From positions 15,937,515-16,001,514 of the forward strand of contig OU744726.1 of assembly GCA_916613615.1 (NCBI GenBank): a stretch of 64,000 bases of DNA, in the 5' to 3' direction. Position numbers and translations under genes: made by a program. The notes below the pieces were generated by a model, which worked only from the letters and a program-made list of their open reading frames with translations, had not been told where the DNA came from and searched no databases. Of the stretch, positions 60,955 through 64,000 are shown in pieces; position 1 is the first letter of the stretch, and the number at the start of each line of letters is the position of its first letter. This DNA is from Steromphala cineraria. Taxonomy: Eukaryota > Mollusca > Gastropoda > Trochida > Trochidae.

Positions 60955-62329
60955 TACATTGTTGATTTCTGACTCACTGGGTAATGTCTGCTTTGATGTT
61001 AAACGACTTCAATTTATGAGAACTTCATTTTCAAATTGAGACATGTTTTCAGATCAGAGTTCAACATTTGTACCTTTTTTATGCCTTTTCCACAAGTTAA
61101 TTTCCCCACTGAGACATGTTTTAGGGTTCTTATTTATATAAATTTCGAAAACATTTGTTTCCTTTTTTTATGTTTTGGCATCATATAATTCTAAATAAAT
61201 GTTCAAATTTAACTTCGCATAGTGAAAGAATAGTAGTTTTTCCATATGTTAAATACAAAAAATATATCAAACATGATAAAATGTAAATATGAATTCTCTC
61301 TGGTGATTTTCTAAAGATTGAGAATTTACTTGCTTTATATATTTTTTTGAAAGACTGAAAAAAATAAAAGTAGATTTTTGTTGTTAACTCTCAAGAAATT
61401 TCCTAACTATGCTGTTAAGACGTAATCTATATGAACATTGATTATTATCTCATCTATATTTGCTTTTGAAGCTGTGTAGCACTATTTTTTGGCCTCAGAA
61501 ATTGAAATCTTTTATGTCTTTATTTGCTTAGCGTATATCTACTAAATGTGCTGTCAAACTCCTCTGTGAAGAAAAACCGTGAGTATATCGATCAGATTTA
61601 GATTTGCTCTCCAAGCCTTATCTCACATTGGAAGTTTTATAGATTATCTGCATAGAGGTCTGGCTAGATCTTCAGTTGTCATGGGAATTGATAAATACAG
61701 GAGAGGTGTCAGTGTGGCTTTGGTATTAATTTCCATGGAAACCGTTACCATAACAGTAACTTGATCCTGTCTCATAACAAAACTTCTCCAAGAAACCAAA
61801 ATTAAGCCGCATATTTATGTTTTCAGAGGATTTCAATGGTTTCTACGAATAGATTGCATTTGTCAGAGTATAAGAACACAGATTGTTGTTAGTTTACTAA
61901 TTTTGAGTGGAAATTTCACTTTTCAAAAGTGCTGTATTCATTAATATGATTTCATGCAGAATTTATGCAAAAGATAGGCAAGGTAAAGGTTTACTTTCAA
62001 TGGGTTGATTTTCTTCAAACTGTTAATCATTTTGGATCAAGTAGAGTAACAAAAGTAAAATTTGAAACCAATGTACGACACTTATGTTATATATCACCTC
62101 AATTATGAATATGAAGAGGAATAAGAATAAGAGATTATGATGCAGCAAATTTTTTACAAATGTTACAACTGAAATAACATTTCACAATTGCAAAGACACT
62201 TATGAGGCATTGATATGACAGGATAATCTAAAACATTGATAAATTGAAACTAGACAAATGTTCAAATGACGCAATACGAATTTCAACAAACCTAGACACA
62301 GTTAAGACAAGAATGTTACAACTTTAGCT
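60955..62329. other. AT-rich DNA, nothing recognised
   Basis: No gene or array seen. Confidence 0.55.
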
Positions 62330-62580
62330 TAGCCCTAGTGATTCTGCTATGCTAAATATGGTGGAAGGACGGCTACCCATGGCATGTCATGACATGTGAA
62401 ATATTGCCCACAGATCCTTCGCATGACAACTGAAATACAAATAAGTCACGCGAAGCCGTTCATACACGTCCAGTTCATAGCCTGAGTCAACAAGAAGCTG
62501 TAATGGAGTCCTTAGAGAAGTGATATCTGATCGTACAGTTATAGGCGTGGCTCGGCCTTAGGCACGGCGATGGTTAAACC
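62330..62580. promoter_or_regulatory. GC-balanced block with a CATGTCATGACATG palindrome
   Basis: The 14-bp perfect palindrome at 62383-62396 gives two CATG cores ten bases apart, as in p53-family sites. The outer bases fit the p53 consensus poorly. No open frame. Confidence 0.25.
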
Positions 62581-64000
62581 TTTCTGTGAATGGTTGGTAA
62601 ATTCTTCTGTTTTATGAATGGTTTTGCAGTTATTGTGAATGGAACATCTTGTAAAAAGTCAACAGGTTTGTGATGAAGTGCTTTCTTAGTTTACATCAAC
62701 ATTTACTGCAATTCAAATGTGTATGGAGATCTATATGTGTGGTGTCATGACTTGGTGAAAATGCTTTGTGAATTGTTTGACATTTTTGTAAACTGTGGGG
62801 CCATATTGGCAAACGCTCTTATGTACAGTTAAACAGTTTTGCAAAATTAGTTTACTATTATGTTAATTTTTGTAAGATCAAACCAAATATCCTTTGATGT
62901 AATTGCTGATCAACTTGTGTTAATTTATTAACTCATCAGGCCAATGGGATGATATATCAATTGTATAAAACTCTTTGAACGAACAGAAAACTGATAAGGC
63001 TTTAAAGTAAAATATTCAGTATTTGTCAACCCACAAGTACAGAAGAAAATTAATGATAAATAAAACCATTTTACATTCCTGTAAATTGGAAACACAAAAT
63101 AGTAAGACATTAATTTATTTCATGGCATAAATCTTTCTAAGAGAAGCATTTTGGAATAAATTAAAATTAAAATCTGACAATACAAATTCAGTAAAGAGTG
63201 AATGTAGCTACTGCAGCATGGAAACAGTCCTAAAGCTAATAGTGGCTGGTGTAGTAAAAACTGTGAACTTTGACCTGCTTCCGGATATGAAGTTGATATA
63301 GACGTGTAATCTCGCGCCTGTGGAGATATGACCTGACCCGGTAGATCAAAGATGGCCGCTACATCTTACAGGGCAAGGAGCTCGTTATCTCACGGCAGGT
63401 TGTTCACCTGTCTCATGTTTAACCCTTAAAGAGACAGTACTACTGCAGTAATTGAAAACTTTAGAGTAGGGAAGTCTTGCAACTGGCTTAATAGCCTTGA
63501 TAGTATATATAGTTTAATTTCATATGTAGTAATATTTTCATAATTATAAATTAAAAATCAAGGTAAAAATCGTTTGTACTTAAATTACCTGGATATTTGC
63601 AAATGATTTGAATTATCATAATCTACAGTTGATTTATTCCATTAAATGTGTGTATATTAACACTCATTCGATACAAAGTTTTATATGAAAAACAGATGTC
63701 ACAATGATGTTTATTGTAGTTTTATCTTCACTTTATTAATGTGAAGCATATTTTTAGTGTTTTATTAGAATAATTTTCCCATTACGATAAATGATACTGC
63801 TTTATCACTTTTATCACAAATTGTAAATTGTATGAATGGTATCAGTTACTTTCTCACTAATTGTTTTCTATCATTAATTTTTTTTTTTTAAATCAGAATG
63901 TGTTGAAACAAAAATTTTACTTTAATGATAGATTTTTTCATCTCTCATTACGATTAATATTATCTAAAGTTTTGATTTATATTTACTTACTTTTGAAAAA
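62581..64000. other. AT-rich DNA with one GC-balanced patch
   Basis: 63240-63470 is GC-balanced, with a YY1-like site at 63348 and TTAAAGAGACAGTACTACTG at about 63426, which resembles a degenerate MITE end. Otherwise AT-rich with no gene. Confidence 0.5.

Overview
This 64 kb window looks like nuclear DNA from an animal, most likely a marine invertebrate such as a mollusc or other lophotrochozoan. That placement is inference: it rests on the AT-rich background, metazoan-type splice sites, TA- and TTAA-flanked MITEs, and abundant minisatellites. Nothing in it is prokaryotic. No open reading frame is longer than about 180 codons, and the longest ones are artefacts of a 30-bp tandem repeat.

The one convincing coding piece is a 165-bp internal exon on the + strand at 40825-40989. 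It has a good acceptor, a consensus donor, phase 0 at both ends and 55 charged, leucine/glutamine-rich residues typical of a coiled coil. The window therefore probably lies largely within long introns or flanking DNA of one large + strand gene. A few TATA-plus-short-exon structures (about 2.5 kb and 9.7 kb, weaker ones at 32.2, 52.0 and 55.5 kb), a possible 27-nt microexon at 13.3 kb, and GC-richer blocks that may be untranslated exons or enhancers are offered as candidates only.

Repeats dominate the rest. In order they are: a diverged duplication at 1.1-1.65 kb; a cluster of CRE-like sites at 3.3 kb; a 28-copy 30-bp minisatellite at 7.1-7.95 kb with a decayed flank to 8.5 kb; duplications at 10.7-11.5 kb; an 18-bp-like repeat with higher-order structure at 14.6-15.1 kb; a 57-bp repeat arranged in triplets at 20.0-20.4 kb; degenerate repeats at 25.7-26.4, 31.6-32.0, 32.8-33.4 and 41.0-41.5 kb; an 84-bp array at 34.2-34.7 kb; and a nested 73+19n-bp minisatellite at 56.7-57.5 kb. 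Mobile DNA comprises three short pogo/Tigger-like MITEs (21.6, 30.2, 50.7 kb), one TTAA-flanked MITE (46.8 kb), a small foldback family (30.6-30.9 and 45.6 kb) and a tRNA-like Pol III promoter at 35.4 kb.

Between the repeats lie several GC-balanced, low-repeat blocks (17.0-17.5, 19.0-19.8, 37.0-37.6, 42.8-43.3, 46.0-46.3, 48.5-49.0, 55.1-55.6, 62.3-62.6 kb) that read like regulatory DNA, and a 2-kb stretch (59.0-60.95 kb) unusually dense in the E2-box CAGGTG. I see no sign of a wholly new gene system. The most unusual content is the layered tandem-repeat architecture and the motif clusters.
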